From Pseudomonadota bacterium (lineage in GTDB: Bacteria; Pseudomonadota; Alphaproteobacteria; Sphingomonadales; Sphingomonadaceae), in NCBI GenBank assembly GCA_023427285.1, contig JAEZBH010000291.1:1-5914 (forward strand): a stretch of DNA of 5,914 bases, in the 5' to 3' direction. A program made the position numbers and the translations under genes. Below are positions 1-5,914 of this stretch, piece by piece; within the stretch, counting starts at the first letter, position 1, and every line of letters begins with the position of its first letter. The notes below the pieces were generated by a model. It saw only the letters and a program-made list of their open reading frames with translations, was not told where the DNA came from and did not search any database.

Positions 1-16
1 TTATAACCCCCACACC

Positions 17-73
17 CCCATTCGTTTATCGGGCCGTGCGCGGCATGAAGGGCGCGGCCCAATACGAAATGGG
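17..73. repeat. Imperfect palindromic repeat, left flank
   Basis: Positions 17-39 pair with 52-73 in a long imperfect hairpin of about 20 base pairs. It has one G-U pair, one mismatch, small bulges at 26-27 and 67, and a loop at 40-51. The arm at 18-46 aligns without gaps to 5786-5814 at the other end of the window, with 22 of 29 bases identical by eye, including TTCGTTT, TCGG and CGGCAT. This suggests a dispersed intergenic repeat with two tails facing each other, similar in design to REP/BIME elements. No poly-T run follows, so it does not look like a simple terminator. The repeat family is not one I can name. Confidence 0.6.
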
Positions 74-79
74 AGTCGC

Positions 80-99
80 AGGGGGATCAAGATCCCCCT
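80..99. repeat. Perfect hairpin AGGGGGATC/GATCCCCCT
   Basis: Nine-base arms (80-88 and 91-99) are perfect reverse complements separated by AA, so the inner pairs probably open into a larger loop. No T-tract follows on either strand, which argues against an intrinsic terminator. Read on the minus strand, the hairpin is followed after six bases by CTCCCATTTCGT-like sequence. The hairpin at 5756-5781 is followed by CTCCCGTTCGTTT. This shared order makes it likely to be the hairpin half of the same repeat element. It lies about 90 bases before rsmB and would sit in the 5' leader if transcription starts further upstream. Confidence 0.55.
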
Positions 100-191
100 C
101 CAAAATCTGAGAACCATAATTCACCCACCGCATGGCTGATTTGCCAGAAAACCGGCTTACGACTTCAAGACCAATGCGCTAAAGGCCCCAG

Positions 192-1466
192 ATGACTGAC
201 TCCATTCCCGGCCTTTCCGCCCGCAAGGGCGCGTTCCGACTGCTTTCGTCCGTGCTGTGGCAGCACCGTCCGCTCGACATGGGGCTGGACCGTGCGCTTT
301 CCGGGCTTGAGGGCCCGGACCGTGCGCTTGCCCGCGCCATCGCAAGCCAGACGCTGCGCTGGATGGTGGATTTCGACCTTGAGATCGACGCCTGCACCCG
401 CAAACCGCTGCCGGACGACGCCCGCGCCCGCCTCGTGCTGCGCATGGCGCTGGCCCAGCTTTGGGTGCTGAAGACCCCGGCCCATGCCGTTGTCTCCACC
501 GCCCTGCCGCTGGTGGAAGCGGGACCGCGCCGTCTGGTGCATGGCGTGCTGGGCCGTCTTGCCCGCGAAAACCATGTGCTGCCCGCCGTGCCACTGCTGC
601 CCGAGCCCTATGCGACGCGCTGGCAGGAGACCTACGGCATCGACATGGCGGAAGCCATTGCCCGCGCCACGGTGACCGAAGCGCCGCTCGACATCGTATT
701 CCGCAGCAAAGAGGACGAAGCCGAGTGGGCACCCTTGATGGGCGGCGAAGCGATCGTGCCCGGCTCGGTGCGCTTGCAGGACTGGCAGTATGTTGAGGAA
801 CTGCCCGGCTATGACGCGGGCGCATGGTGGGTGCAGGACGTGGCCGCGCAGCTGCCCGCCCGGTTGCTGAACGCGCAGCCCGGCGAGCGCGTGGCGGACC
901 TGTGCGCAGCACCCGGCGGCAAGACGCTGCAACTGGCAGCAAAAGGCGCCGAGGTAACGGCGGTGGACGTCTCTGAAGCGCGCCTGCGCCGAGTGACGGA
1001 AAACCTTGAGCGCACCGGCCTCAAGGCAGAAGTCGTTGCCCGGGATGCCCGCAAGTGGAAGGCCCCCGAGCCGCTTGACGCCATTGTGCTCGATGCGCCG
1101 TGCTCGGCCACCGGCACGATCCGCCGCCACCCGGACGTGCTGCACCTGAAGGCCGCCCGCAATCTGAAGCCGCTGCTTGAGCTTCAGCGCGAACTCATCG
1201 ACCATGCGCTCAAGCAATTGAAGCCGGGCGGGCGGATGATCTACGCCGTCTGCTCGCTGGAGCCGGAAGAGGGCGAGCGCCAGATCGAGGCGCTGCTGAC
1301 CCGCAACCCGAACGTGGTGCTCGACCCCATCACCCCGGAGGAGACCGGCGGCCTTGAGGCGCTCTACGACCCGAAGGGCTGGATGCGCACGGTGCCGGGC
1401 CATCTGGCGGACAAGGGCGGACTGGACGGCTTCTTTATTGCCCGCCTGATCCGCAAGCCGGATTGA
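192..1466 (+). CDS. rsmB: 16S rRNA (cytosine-C5) methyltransferase, RsmB/NOP family
   Basis: The product is a 424-residue cytosolic enzyme, close to the 429 residues of E. coli RsmB, which uses S-adenosylmethionine to make m5C967 in 16S rRNA. Residues of about 10-125 form a NusB-like helical RNA-binding domain, which favours RsmB over RsmF. A Rossmann methyltransferase domain covers about 215-420. The SAM motif DLCAAPGGKT starts at D236, and the acidic motif II residue is D259. Motif IV DAPCSATG places the release cysteine at C304. Motif VI places the nucleophile at C354 in AVCSLEPEEGE, where family members more often have TCS. The ATG at 192 is supported by AAAGG at 181-185, six bases upstream. 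It is the first gene of the apparent operon, 66 bases before rpe. No damage is seen. Confidence 0.93.
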   Translation: MTDSIPGLSARKGAFRLLSSVLWQHRPLDMGLDRALSGLEGPDRALARAIASQTLRWMVDFDLEIDACTRKPLPDDARARLVLRMALAQLWVLKTPAHAVVSTALPLVEAGPRRLVHGVLGRLARENHVLPAVPLLPEPYATRWQETYGIDMAEAIARATVTEAPLDIVFRSKEDEAEWAPLMGGEAIVPGSVRLQDWQYVEELPGYDAGAWWVQDVAAQLPARLLNAQPGERVADLCAAPGGKTLQLAAKGAEVTAVDVSEARLRRVTENLERTGLKAEVVARDARKWKAPEPLDAIVLDAPCSATGTIRRHPDVLHLKAARNLKPLLELQRELIDHALKQLKPGGRMIYAVCSLEPEEGERQIEALLTRNPNVVLDPITPEETGGLEALYDPKGWMRTVPGHLADKGGLDGFFIARLIRKPD

Positions 1467-1532
1467 TTGGAATCCCGGCAAAAGCCTTCGATTAATTGCC
1501 CCTTCACGCTCAACCTGCTAAGAGCCGATCTC
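1467..1532 (+). promoter_or_regulatory. rsmB-rpe spacer with weak promoter-like elements and rpe RBS
   Basis: This 66-base gap contains TTGGAA (1467-1472), an 18-base spacer and ATTAAT (1491-1496). Each hexamer matches four of six sigma-70 consensus bases, so an internal promoter for rpe is possible but weakly supported. AAGAG at 1520-1524 lies eight bases before the rpe ATG and is its likely ribosome-binding site. No terminator hairpin separates the two genes. Confidence 0.25.
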
Positions 1533-2228
1533 ATGCCACAACAACCCGTTCGCATCGCCCCGTCGATCCTGTCCGCCGACTTCGCCAAGCTGGGTGAAGA
1601 GGTTCGCGCCATCGACGCTGCCGGTGCCGACTACATCCACATCGACGTGATGGACGGCCACTTCGTGCCCAACATCACCATTGGCCCGAGCGTGGTGAAG
1701 GCCCTGCGCCCGCACACGAACAAGCCGTTCGACGTGCACCTGATGATCGCGCCGGTGGACCCGTACATCGAAGCCTTTGCCGAGGCGGGCGCGGACATCA
1801 TCACCGTGCATCCGGAATCGGGTCCGCACCTGCATCGCACGATCCAGAAGATAAAATCGCTGGGCAAGAAGGCGGGCGTGTCGCTGAACCCGGCGACCCC
1901 GATCGAGGTGCTGGACTATATCCTGCCCGATCTCGACCTCGTGCTCGTCATGTCGGTGAACCCCGGCTTTGGCGGCCAGTCGTTCATCGAGAGCCAGCTG
2001 GAAAAGATCGCCAAGATCCGTCGCCGCATCGACCTCTTGGGTAAGCAGATTGATCTAGAGGTAGACGGCGGCATTACAACCGCTACGATTGGCGATGCGG
2101 TTGCGGCCGGTGCCGATGTGCTGGTGGCCGGAACCGCGACCTTCAAGGGCGGGCCGGATCTGTATGCAGCCAACATCAAGGCCCTCAAAGAGCTAGGCAT
2201 TCAGAATCTGGGTGGGAGCAAGGCGTGA
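1533..2228 (+). CDS. rpe: Ribulose-phosphate 3-epimerase
   Basis: This 231-residue TIM-barrel metalloenzyme interconverts D-ribulose 5-phosphate and D-xylulose 5-phosphate in the pentose phosphate pathway, and in the Calvin cycle where present. The whole family pattern is intact. [16 protein letters not shown] is near the N-terminus. [12 protein letters not shown] carries metal ligand H36 and acid/base D38, and DVHLMI carries H69. The flexible phosphate-side loop NPGFGGQ spans 143-149, and EVDGGI carries D178. [11 protein letters not shown] near the end is the phosphate-binding segment. The ATG at 1533 is chosen because IAPSILS then sits at the usual place. A TTG at 1467 would add 22 unconserved residues. 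The stop overlaps the next start as GTGA, suggesting translational coupling. Codons around 2040-2100 are poorer in GC than the rest. Confidence 0.95.
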   Translation: MPQQPVRIAPSILSADFAKLGEEVRAIDAAGADYIHIDVMDGHFVPNITIGPSVVKALRPHTNKPFDVHLMIAPVDPYIEAFAEAGADIITVHPESGPHLHRTIQKIKSLGKKAGVSLNPATPIEVLDYILPDLDLVLVMSVNPGFGGQSFIESQLEKIAKIRRRIDLLGKQIDLEVDGGITTATIGDAVAAGADVLVAGTATFKGGPDLYAANIKALKELGIQNLGGSKA

Positions 2229-3970
2229 GCGACAAGGCAGACAAGGCCGTTCCCCGGACCCCGGCGCACCGGCTGGTGCGCTATGGCGAGGATCGCGGCC
2301 TGTCCCTGACCGAGAAAATCGGCCACCGTCTGCGCCGTCTGCAATACCGCTCGTTCCTCCACGGCCTGCGCCTGCGCGGCCGTTTTCCGCTCAAGCTTCT
2401 GGCCGCCCCGCCTGATCTGTGGCCGGGCGATCCTGCCGTGGGCCGCGCCCTCATCGAAGGGCGGCTGGAATACATGGGCATCGCCATCACCACCCACGGA
2501 ATGCGGTTCTCGGCGGTGCATGCGCCGCCCGCGTGGCTGGAATGGCTGCACAGCTTCCGCTGGCTGCGCGATCTGGCCGAGGCCGAGAAAGACTACAAGC
2601 GCGGCGCAAGCGTGGTTGAGCCGCTGGTCCAGCGCTGGCTGAACGAATACGCCAAGTTCGACGAACTGGCCTGGCGCGCCGACGTGCTGGGCGAGCGCCT
2701 GATGCAGTGGATGACGCACGCGCCGTACATCCTTTCATCGGAAGATCACGTTTATCGCTCCTCCGTTCTCAATGCGCTGGCGCGGCAGGGCCGCCATTTG
2801 GTGCAGACGGCAGAGAAGACGCCCGAAGGGCTGGCCCGCATCAAGGCAACCGCTGGCTTGATGATCAACGGCCTGCTGCTGCCGGGCGGCGAGACCCGCG
2901 CCCACAAGGGCGCGCAGGCGCTGGAGCGGGCGCTGGACCTGTTCATTCTGGCGGACGGCGGCGTTGCCTCCCGCTGCCCCGAGGAACAGCTGGCCATTTT
3001 GAAGCTGCTGCTGACCGTGCGTTCGGTGGTGCAGGAGCGCAAAGCCGAGGAACCGGCGGGCCTGACCCGCGCCATCGACCGGCTGGTGCCCGCGCTGCGC
3101 GGCGTGATGCTGGGCGATAACCATCTCTCTGCCGTGCATGGCGGCGGCCTGACCGACAAGCACGTGCTGGAACAGGCGCTCAAGCTCTCCGGCGTTTCGG
3201 CCAAGCCGCTGAAGAACGGCATTTACAGCGGCTTCCAGCGGCTGGAAGGCGGCCGCAGCGTCGTGGTGCTTGACGCAGGTCCGCCCCCGCCGGGCCGGGT
3301 CAGCCAGACCGCCCACGCCGGCACGCTGGCATTCGAGTTTTCCGACGGGCTGAACCGCGTCGTCGTCAACTGCGGCGGTGGCCGGGGCACGGCGCTGGCT
3401 CTCATTCCCGATCTTCAGCAAGTGCTGCGCGCCTCTGCCGCGCACTCGACGCTGATTATCGATGACACCAATTCCACCCGCATTCGCGATGACGGCACGC
3501 TCGGCAAGGGCGTGAGCGAAGTCACCGCCGTGCGGCAGGAAAGCGAGGAAGGCGTGCTTGTTGATGCCGTGCATGACGGCTATGTGCGCCGCTTCGGCTT
3601 CCAACACCGCCGCCGCCTGTATCTGGCCGCCGATGGCATGGACTTCCGCGGCGAAGACCGCCTGACCGGCCACAAGAAGCGCGGGCTGAGCCTGCGCGGC
3701 GCACAGGATGTGCCGTTCGACGTTCGCTTCCACCTCGGTCCCGGCATCGAGGCGACCCCGACCGCCGACAATCAGGGCGCGCTTATCAAGCTGCCCGGCG
3801 GCACCGTTTGGCAGTTCAAGGCACGCGGCGCTGCCGTGAGCATTGCGCCCTCCCTCTGGATTGATGCAGAAGGGCGCCGCCGAAAGACGGAACAACTTGT
3901 TCTGAGCGGAGAGGCTGGCGCGCAGGGCGCGGTGGTCAACTGGTCGTTCAAGCGTTCCGCCAAGCAGTAA
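2225..3970 (+). CDS. Heparinase II/III family protein (COG5360-like)
   Basis: This 581-residue protein resembles the heparinase II/III-like proteins found next to purH in many alphaproteobacteria. Residues of about 1-290 are rich in helix-forming sequence, as expected for the alpha-toroid half. Residues of about 305-560 look like the beta-sandwich heparinase II/III domain. Recognisable motifs are [10 protein letters not shown] (D350), [11 protein letters not shown] (H364, probably matching the HxD-type histidine of polysaccharide lyases), VVNCGGG (C383) and [10 protein letters not shown] (H407). Lyases of this superfamily cleave uronic-acid polysaccharides by beta-elimination, but the substrate here is unknown. 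The N-terminus is charged, with no signal peptide or membrane segment visible, so a cytosolic location is inferred. The GTG start overlaps the rpe stop by four bases, and GGGAG at 2214-2218 gives a six-base RBS spacing. The family assignment is firm and the activity is not. Confidence 0.85.
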   Translation: MSDKADKAVPRTPAHRLVRYGEDRGLSLTEKIGHRLRRLQYRSFLHGLRLRGRFPLKLLAAPPDLWPGDPAVGRALIEGRLEYMGIAITTHGMRFSAVHAPPAWLEWLHSFRWLRDLAEAEKDYKRGASVVEPLVQRWLNEYAKFDELAWRADVLGERLMQWMTHAPYILSSEDHVYRSSVLNALARQGRHLVQTAEKTPEGLARIKATAGLMINGLLLPGGETRAHKGAQALERALDLFILADGGVASRCPEEQLAILKLLLTVRSVVQERKAEEPAGLTRAIDRLVPALRGVMLGDNHLSAVHGGGLTDKHVLEQALKLSGVSAKPLKNGIYSGFQRLEGGRSVVVLDAGPPPPGRVSQTAHAGTLAFEFSDGLNRVVVNCGGGRGTALALIPDLQQVLRASAAHSTLIIDDTNSTRIRDDGTLGKGVSEVTAVRQESEEGVLVDAVHDGYVRRFGFQHRRRLYLAADGMDFRGEDRLTGHKKRGLSLRGAQDVPFDVRFHLGPGIEATPTADNQGALIKLPGGTVWQFKARGAAVSIAPSLWIDAEGRRRKTEQLVLSGEAGAQGAVVNWSFKRSAKQ

Positions 3971-4037
3971 GCCGCCAGGCAGTCATCAAACCCCAAGTCA
4001 TTCGTTAAAGCGTTCAGAAAAACCCGGAGAACAAGTC
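3971..4037 (+). promoter_or_regulatory. Heparinase-purH spacer with purH RBS
   Basis: This 67-base gap has no terminator hairpin, so purH can be reached by read-through from upstream. GGAGA at 4026-4030 lies seven bases before the purH ATG and is a good Shine-Dalgarno sequence. I see no convincing sigma-70 promoter, PurR-like operator or purine riboswitch in it. Confidence 0.5.
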
Positions 4038-5618
4038 ATGGCCGAGTCGTTGGTGCGTGTCACCCGCGCCCTTCTTTCCGTTTCCGACAAATCGGGACTG
4101 GTGCCCTTCGCGCAGGCGCTGGCCGCGCGCGGCGTTGAGCTGCTCTCGACCGGCGGCACGGCCAAGGCCCTGCGTGATGCTGGCCTTACCGTCAAGGACG
4201 TGTCGGAACACACCGGCTTCCCCGAGATGATGGATGGCCGGGTGAAGACCCTGCACCCGATGATCCACGGCGGCCTCTTGGCCCTGCGCGACAACGCAGA
4301 GCACGCCAAGGCCATGGCTGACCACGGCATTCCGCCGATCGACATGGTGGTGGTGAACCTCTACCCGTTCGAGGCGACCGTGGCCAAGGGCGCGGACTTC
4401 GAGACCTGCATCGAGAACATCGACATCGGCGGTCCGTCGATGGTGCGCTCGGCAGCCAAAAACCACGGCTTCGTCACCATCATCACCGACCCGGCTGACT
4501 ACGACGCAGTTGTGGCCGAACTGGACGCCAACGACGGCGCAACCACGCTGCCGCTGCGCCGCCGCCTTGCCGGCAAGGCCTATGCCCGCACCGCCGCTTA
4601 CGACAGCGCAATTGCCACCTGGTTCTCGGGCAGTGTTCACAACGAACTGTTCCCCGAGACGCTGGCGCTTTCCGCCAAGAAGGTGAGCGAGCTGCGCTAC
4701 GGCGAGAACCCGCACCAGAGCGCTGCTTTCTACCGCACGTCTGACGAGCCGGGCGTGGTCAATGCCCGCCAGCTGCAGGGCAAGGAACTCTCGTTCAACA
4801 ACCTGAACGACACCGACGCCGCCCTTGAGCTGATCGGCGAGTTCGACGCCGCAACCCCGGCGATTGCGATCATCAAGCACGCCAACCCGTGCGGCGTTGC
4901 CACCGGCGCATCGCTGGAAGACGCCTACCGCAAGGCGCTGCTGTGCGATCCGGTTTCGGCGTTCGGCGGCATCATCGCCGCCAACCGTCCGCTGGACGGC
5001 GCAACCGCACGCGCCATCACCGAGATCTTCACCGAAGTGGTGGTCGCCCCGGATGCTGACGAAGAAGCCATCGCCGTCTTCGCCGCCAAGAAGAACCTGC
5101 GCCTCTTGCTGACTGGCGGCCTGCCGAACCCGGCACGCCCCGGCTACAACATCCGCACCATTGCAGGCGGCCTGCTGGTTCAGGGCCGCGACAACGGCGT
5201 GACCACGGAAGCTGACCTGAAGGTCGTCACCAAGCGCGCGCCGACCCCGCAGGAAATGGCTGACCTGCTGTTCGCCTTCCGCGTGGCCAAGCACGTGAAG
5301 TCCAACGCCATCGTTTACGCCAAGGGCGGCGCAACCGTCGGCGTTGGCGCAGGCCAGATGAGCCGCGTGGACAGCGCCCGCATCGCCGCCTGGAAGTCGA
5401 AGGAAGCCGCAGGCGAGGCCGACGCGCTGACCATCGGCTCGGTTGTGGCCTCTGACGCCTTCTTCCCGTTCGCCGACGGCCTCTTGGCCGCAGCAGATGC
5501 CGGTGCAACCGCCGTCATCCAGCCGGGCGGCTCGATCCGCGACGACGAAGTCATCGCCGCCGCAGACGAGAAGGGCCTCGCCATGGTGTTCACCGGCAAG
5601 CGCCACTTCCGCCACTAA
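4038..5618 (+). CDS. purH: Bifunctional AICAR formyltransferase/IMP cyclohydrolase
   Basis: This 526-residue cytosolic enzyme carries out the last two steps of de novo purine synthesis: AICAR plus 10-formyl-tetrahydrofolate to FAICAR, then ring closure to IMP. E. coli PurH has 529 residues. The N-terminal MGS-like cyclohydrolase domain (about 10-150) has [26 protein letters not shown] (K70), NLYPF (Y109) and [18 protein letters not shown] (D129, K141). These match the human active-site residues K66, Y104, D125 and K137. The formyltransferase domain follows, with [19 protein letters not shown], the catalytic pair K280-H281 in [26 protein letters not shown] (N423) and the typical ending FTGKRHFRH. 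The ATG is preceded by a well-spaced GGAGA. It is the last gene before a strong terminator. All key residues are present. Confidence 0.97.
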   Translation: MAESLVRVTRALLSVSDKSGLVPFAQALAARGVELLSTGGTAKALRDAGLTVKDVSEHTGFPEMMDGRVKTLHPMIHGGLLALRDNAEHAKAMADHGIPPIDMVVVNLYPFEATVAKGADFETCIENIDIGGPSMVRSAAKNHGFVTIITDPADYDAVVAELDANDGATTLPLRRRLAGKAYARTAAYDSAIATWFSGSVHNELFPETLALSAKKVSELRYGENPHQSAAFYRTSDEPGVVNARQLQGKELSFNNLNDTDAALELIGEFDAATPAIAIIKHANPCGVATGASLEDAYRKALLCDPVSAFGGIIAANRPLDGATARAITEIFTEVVVAPDADEEAIAVFAAKKNLRLLLTGGLPNPARPGYNIRTIAGGLLVQGRDNGVTTEADLKVVTKRAPTPQEMADLLFAFRVAKHVKSNAIVYAKGGATVGVGAGQMSRVDSARIAAWKSKEAAGEADALTIGSVVASDAFFPFADGLLAAADAGATAVIQPGGSIRDDEVIAAADEKGLAMVFTGKRHFRH

Positions 5619-5634
5619 GCGGAGCAGCTTTCGA

Positions 5635-5652
5635 GCAGGGCGTATGCCCTGC
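5635..5652. other. Hairpin GCAGGGC/GCCCTGC after purH
   Basis: Seven-base perfect arms (5635-5641 and 5646-5652) close a GTAT loop 16 bases after the purH stop. No T-tract follows, so it is not itself a terminator. It could protect the 3' end of the mRNA or be incidental in GC-rich DNA. Confidence 0.45.
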
Positions 5653-5672
5653 GGTTAAGAAAGTGCGGCCAA

Positions 5673-5693
5673 CAAAAGACGAACGGTCTTTTG
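5673..5693. other. Hairpin CAAAAGAC/GTCTTTTG after purH
   Basis: Eight-base perfect arms (5673-5680 and 5686-5693) close a GAACG loop. The right arm contains TTTT, but the stem is AT-rich and lacks the GC core of an intrinsic terminator. A palindromic protein-binding site or mRNA 3'-end structure is possible, and nothing in the sequence decides between them. Confidence 0.45.
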
Positions 5694-5702
5694 ACCTGAC
5701 AG

Positions 5703-5741
5703 AAGGGCGGGGCTCGCAAGGGCTCCGCCCTTTTTGTTTTT
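5703..5741 (+). terminator. Rho-independent terminator of the purH operon
   Basis: A 13-bp stem pairs 5703-5715 with 5720-5732, with two G-U pairs and a GCAA tetraloop. The core AAGGGCGG/CCGCCCTT is perfect. It is followed by TTTTTGTTTTT through 5741, a classic U-tract interrupted by one G. It lies about 85 bases beyond the purH stop and is oriented to end transcription coming from purH. On the minus strand the hairpin is not followed by a comparable T-run, so it acts mainly in one direction. Confidence 0.9.
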
Positions 5742-5755
5742 GTTCGGGATTTACC

Positions 5756-5814
5756 TGCAGGAGGGATTCATCCCTCCTGCACCTCCCGTTCGTTTGTCGG
5801 ATCGCGTACGGCAT
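5756..5814 (+). repeat. Hairpin plus conserved tail, right flank copy of the repeat
   Basis: TGCAGGAGGGA (5756-5766) and TCCCTCCTGCA (5771-5781) form a perfect 11-bp stem with a TTCA loop. The tail at 5786-5814 follows and matches the left-edge repeat at 18-46 in 22 of 29 positions by eye. The hairpin lies just after the operon terminator and lacks a T-tract, so it is best read as a dispersed intergenic repeat rather than a second terminator. The hairpin arms differ from the left copy in sequence but keep the same layout, which suggests selection or mobilisation of the structure. Confidence 0.55.
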
Positions 5815-5821
5815 CAGCGTG

Positions 5822-5835
5822 GGCCATAGGCCATA
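5822..5835. repeat. Short tandem repeat GGCCATA x2
   Basis: The seven-base unit GGCCATA occurs twice in a row, followed by one further G. It lies just after the tail of the right-flank repeat. It is small enough to be chance, and no function is assigned. Confidence 0.4.
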
Positions 5836-5914
5836 GACAACAATTATTGCTAAAAACCTATTGACACTGGAAAACCCCTGTGAGAAAAGGGGTGAGCCTT
5901 GACGTGTTATGAGG
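5836..5914 (+). promoter_or_regulatory. Probable promoter region of a gene beyond the right edge
   Basis: Base composition changes to AT-rich at about 5836-5860, like an UP element. It is followed by a perfect -35 hexamer TTGACA at 5861-5866. The matching -10 about 17 bases on (near 5884, GAAAAG) is poor. A second CTTGAC-like -35 occurs at 5898-5903, with its -10 expected outside the window. A small ACCCC/GGGGT stem (5874-5878 with 5889-5893) sits between them. An ATG at 5909-5911 is too close to the edge, and too far from a good RBS, to be called a start. Confidence 0.35.

Noticed and set aside
80..99. Terminator of a gene upstream of the window
   Set aside because: There is no T-run after the hairpin on either strand.
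140..168. Promoter for rsmB (TTGCCA at 140-145 with 17-base spacer)
   Set aside because: The hexamer at the -10 position is TTCAAG, too far from consensus to support a call.
165..1481. A 438-codon open frame on the minus strand opposite rsmB
   Set aside because: The composition is low-complexity, rich in Arg, Gly, Ala and Gln, with no family motif. The plus strand carries a fully conserved RsmB.
1467..1532. Upstream TTG start for rpe, adding 22 residues
   Set aside because: The extra residues are not family-like and begin directly at the rsmB stop. The ATG at 1533 has a plausible RBS and the expected N-terminus.
2735..3895. A 386-codon open frame on the minus strand opposite the heparinase-like gene
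   Set aside because: It is a shadow of the plus-strand gene, with no plausible start context and no domain.
4014..5615. A 533-codon open frame on the minus strand
   Set aside because: It lies entirely antisense to purH, whose motifs are complete. Long antisense frames arise from GC-biased third positions, and its translation shows no recognisable domain.
5756..5781. Second intrinsic terminator after purH
   Set aside because: The stem is strong, but it is followed by CCTCCCG, not a T-tract. It fits the repeat element better.
5619..5914. A tRNA, small protein or riboswitch in the right-hand intergenic stretch
   Set aside because: No cloverleaf, no open frame with an RBS and no known aptamer pattern is visible. 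A minus-strand frame at 5590-5814 crosses the terminator and repeat and looks non-coding.

Overview
The window is a GC-rich piece of an alphaproteobacterial chromosome. The proteins and the gene order rsmB, rpe, heparinase II/III-like, purH look most like Sphingomonadales. Acetobacteraceae and related groups carry a similar order, so the order-level call is an inference from memory of such genomes, not a computed match.

Layout: positions 1-99 hold palindromic, repeat-like DNA. Four complete genes follow, all on the + strand: rsmB (192-1466, 16S rRNA m5C methyltransferase), rpe (1533-2228, pentose-phosphate epimerase), a heparinase II/III-family protein (2225-3970) and purH (4038-5618, the last two steps of IMP synthesis). 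The gaps are 66 nt, a 4-nt GTGA overlap, and 67 nt, which suggests one transcription unit. A clear rho-independent terminator (5703-5741) closes it. Around it are three other hairpins, one of them belonging to a second copy of the repeat seen at the left edge. The window ends in an AT-rich stretch with promoter-like -35 elements, probably the upstream region of a gene outside the window.

Three genes are housekeeping functions in rRNA modification, sugar phosphate metabolism and purine synthesis. The heparinase-like gene is the least understood. It is translationally coupled to rpe and has no visible export signal, so its substrate and location are open.

I found no CRISPR array, tRNA, rRNA, transposase, phage gene or defence system. 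No convincing new multi-gene system is visible. The best leads are the paired repeat elements flanking the operon and the unexplained role of the heparinase-like protein.
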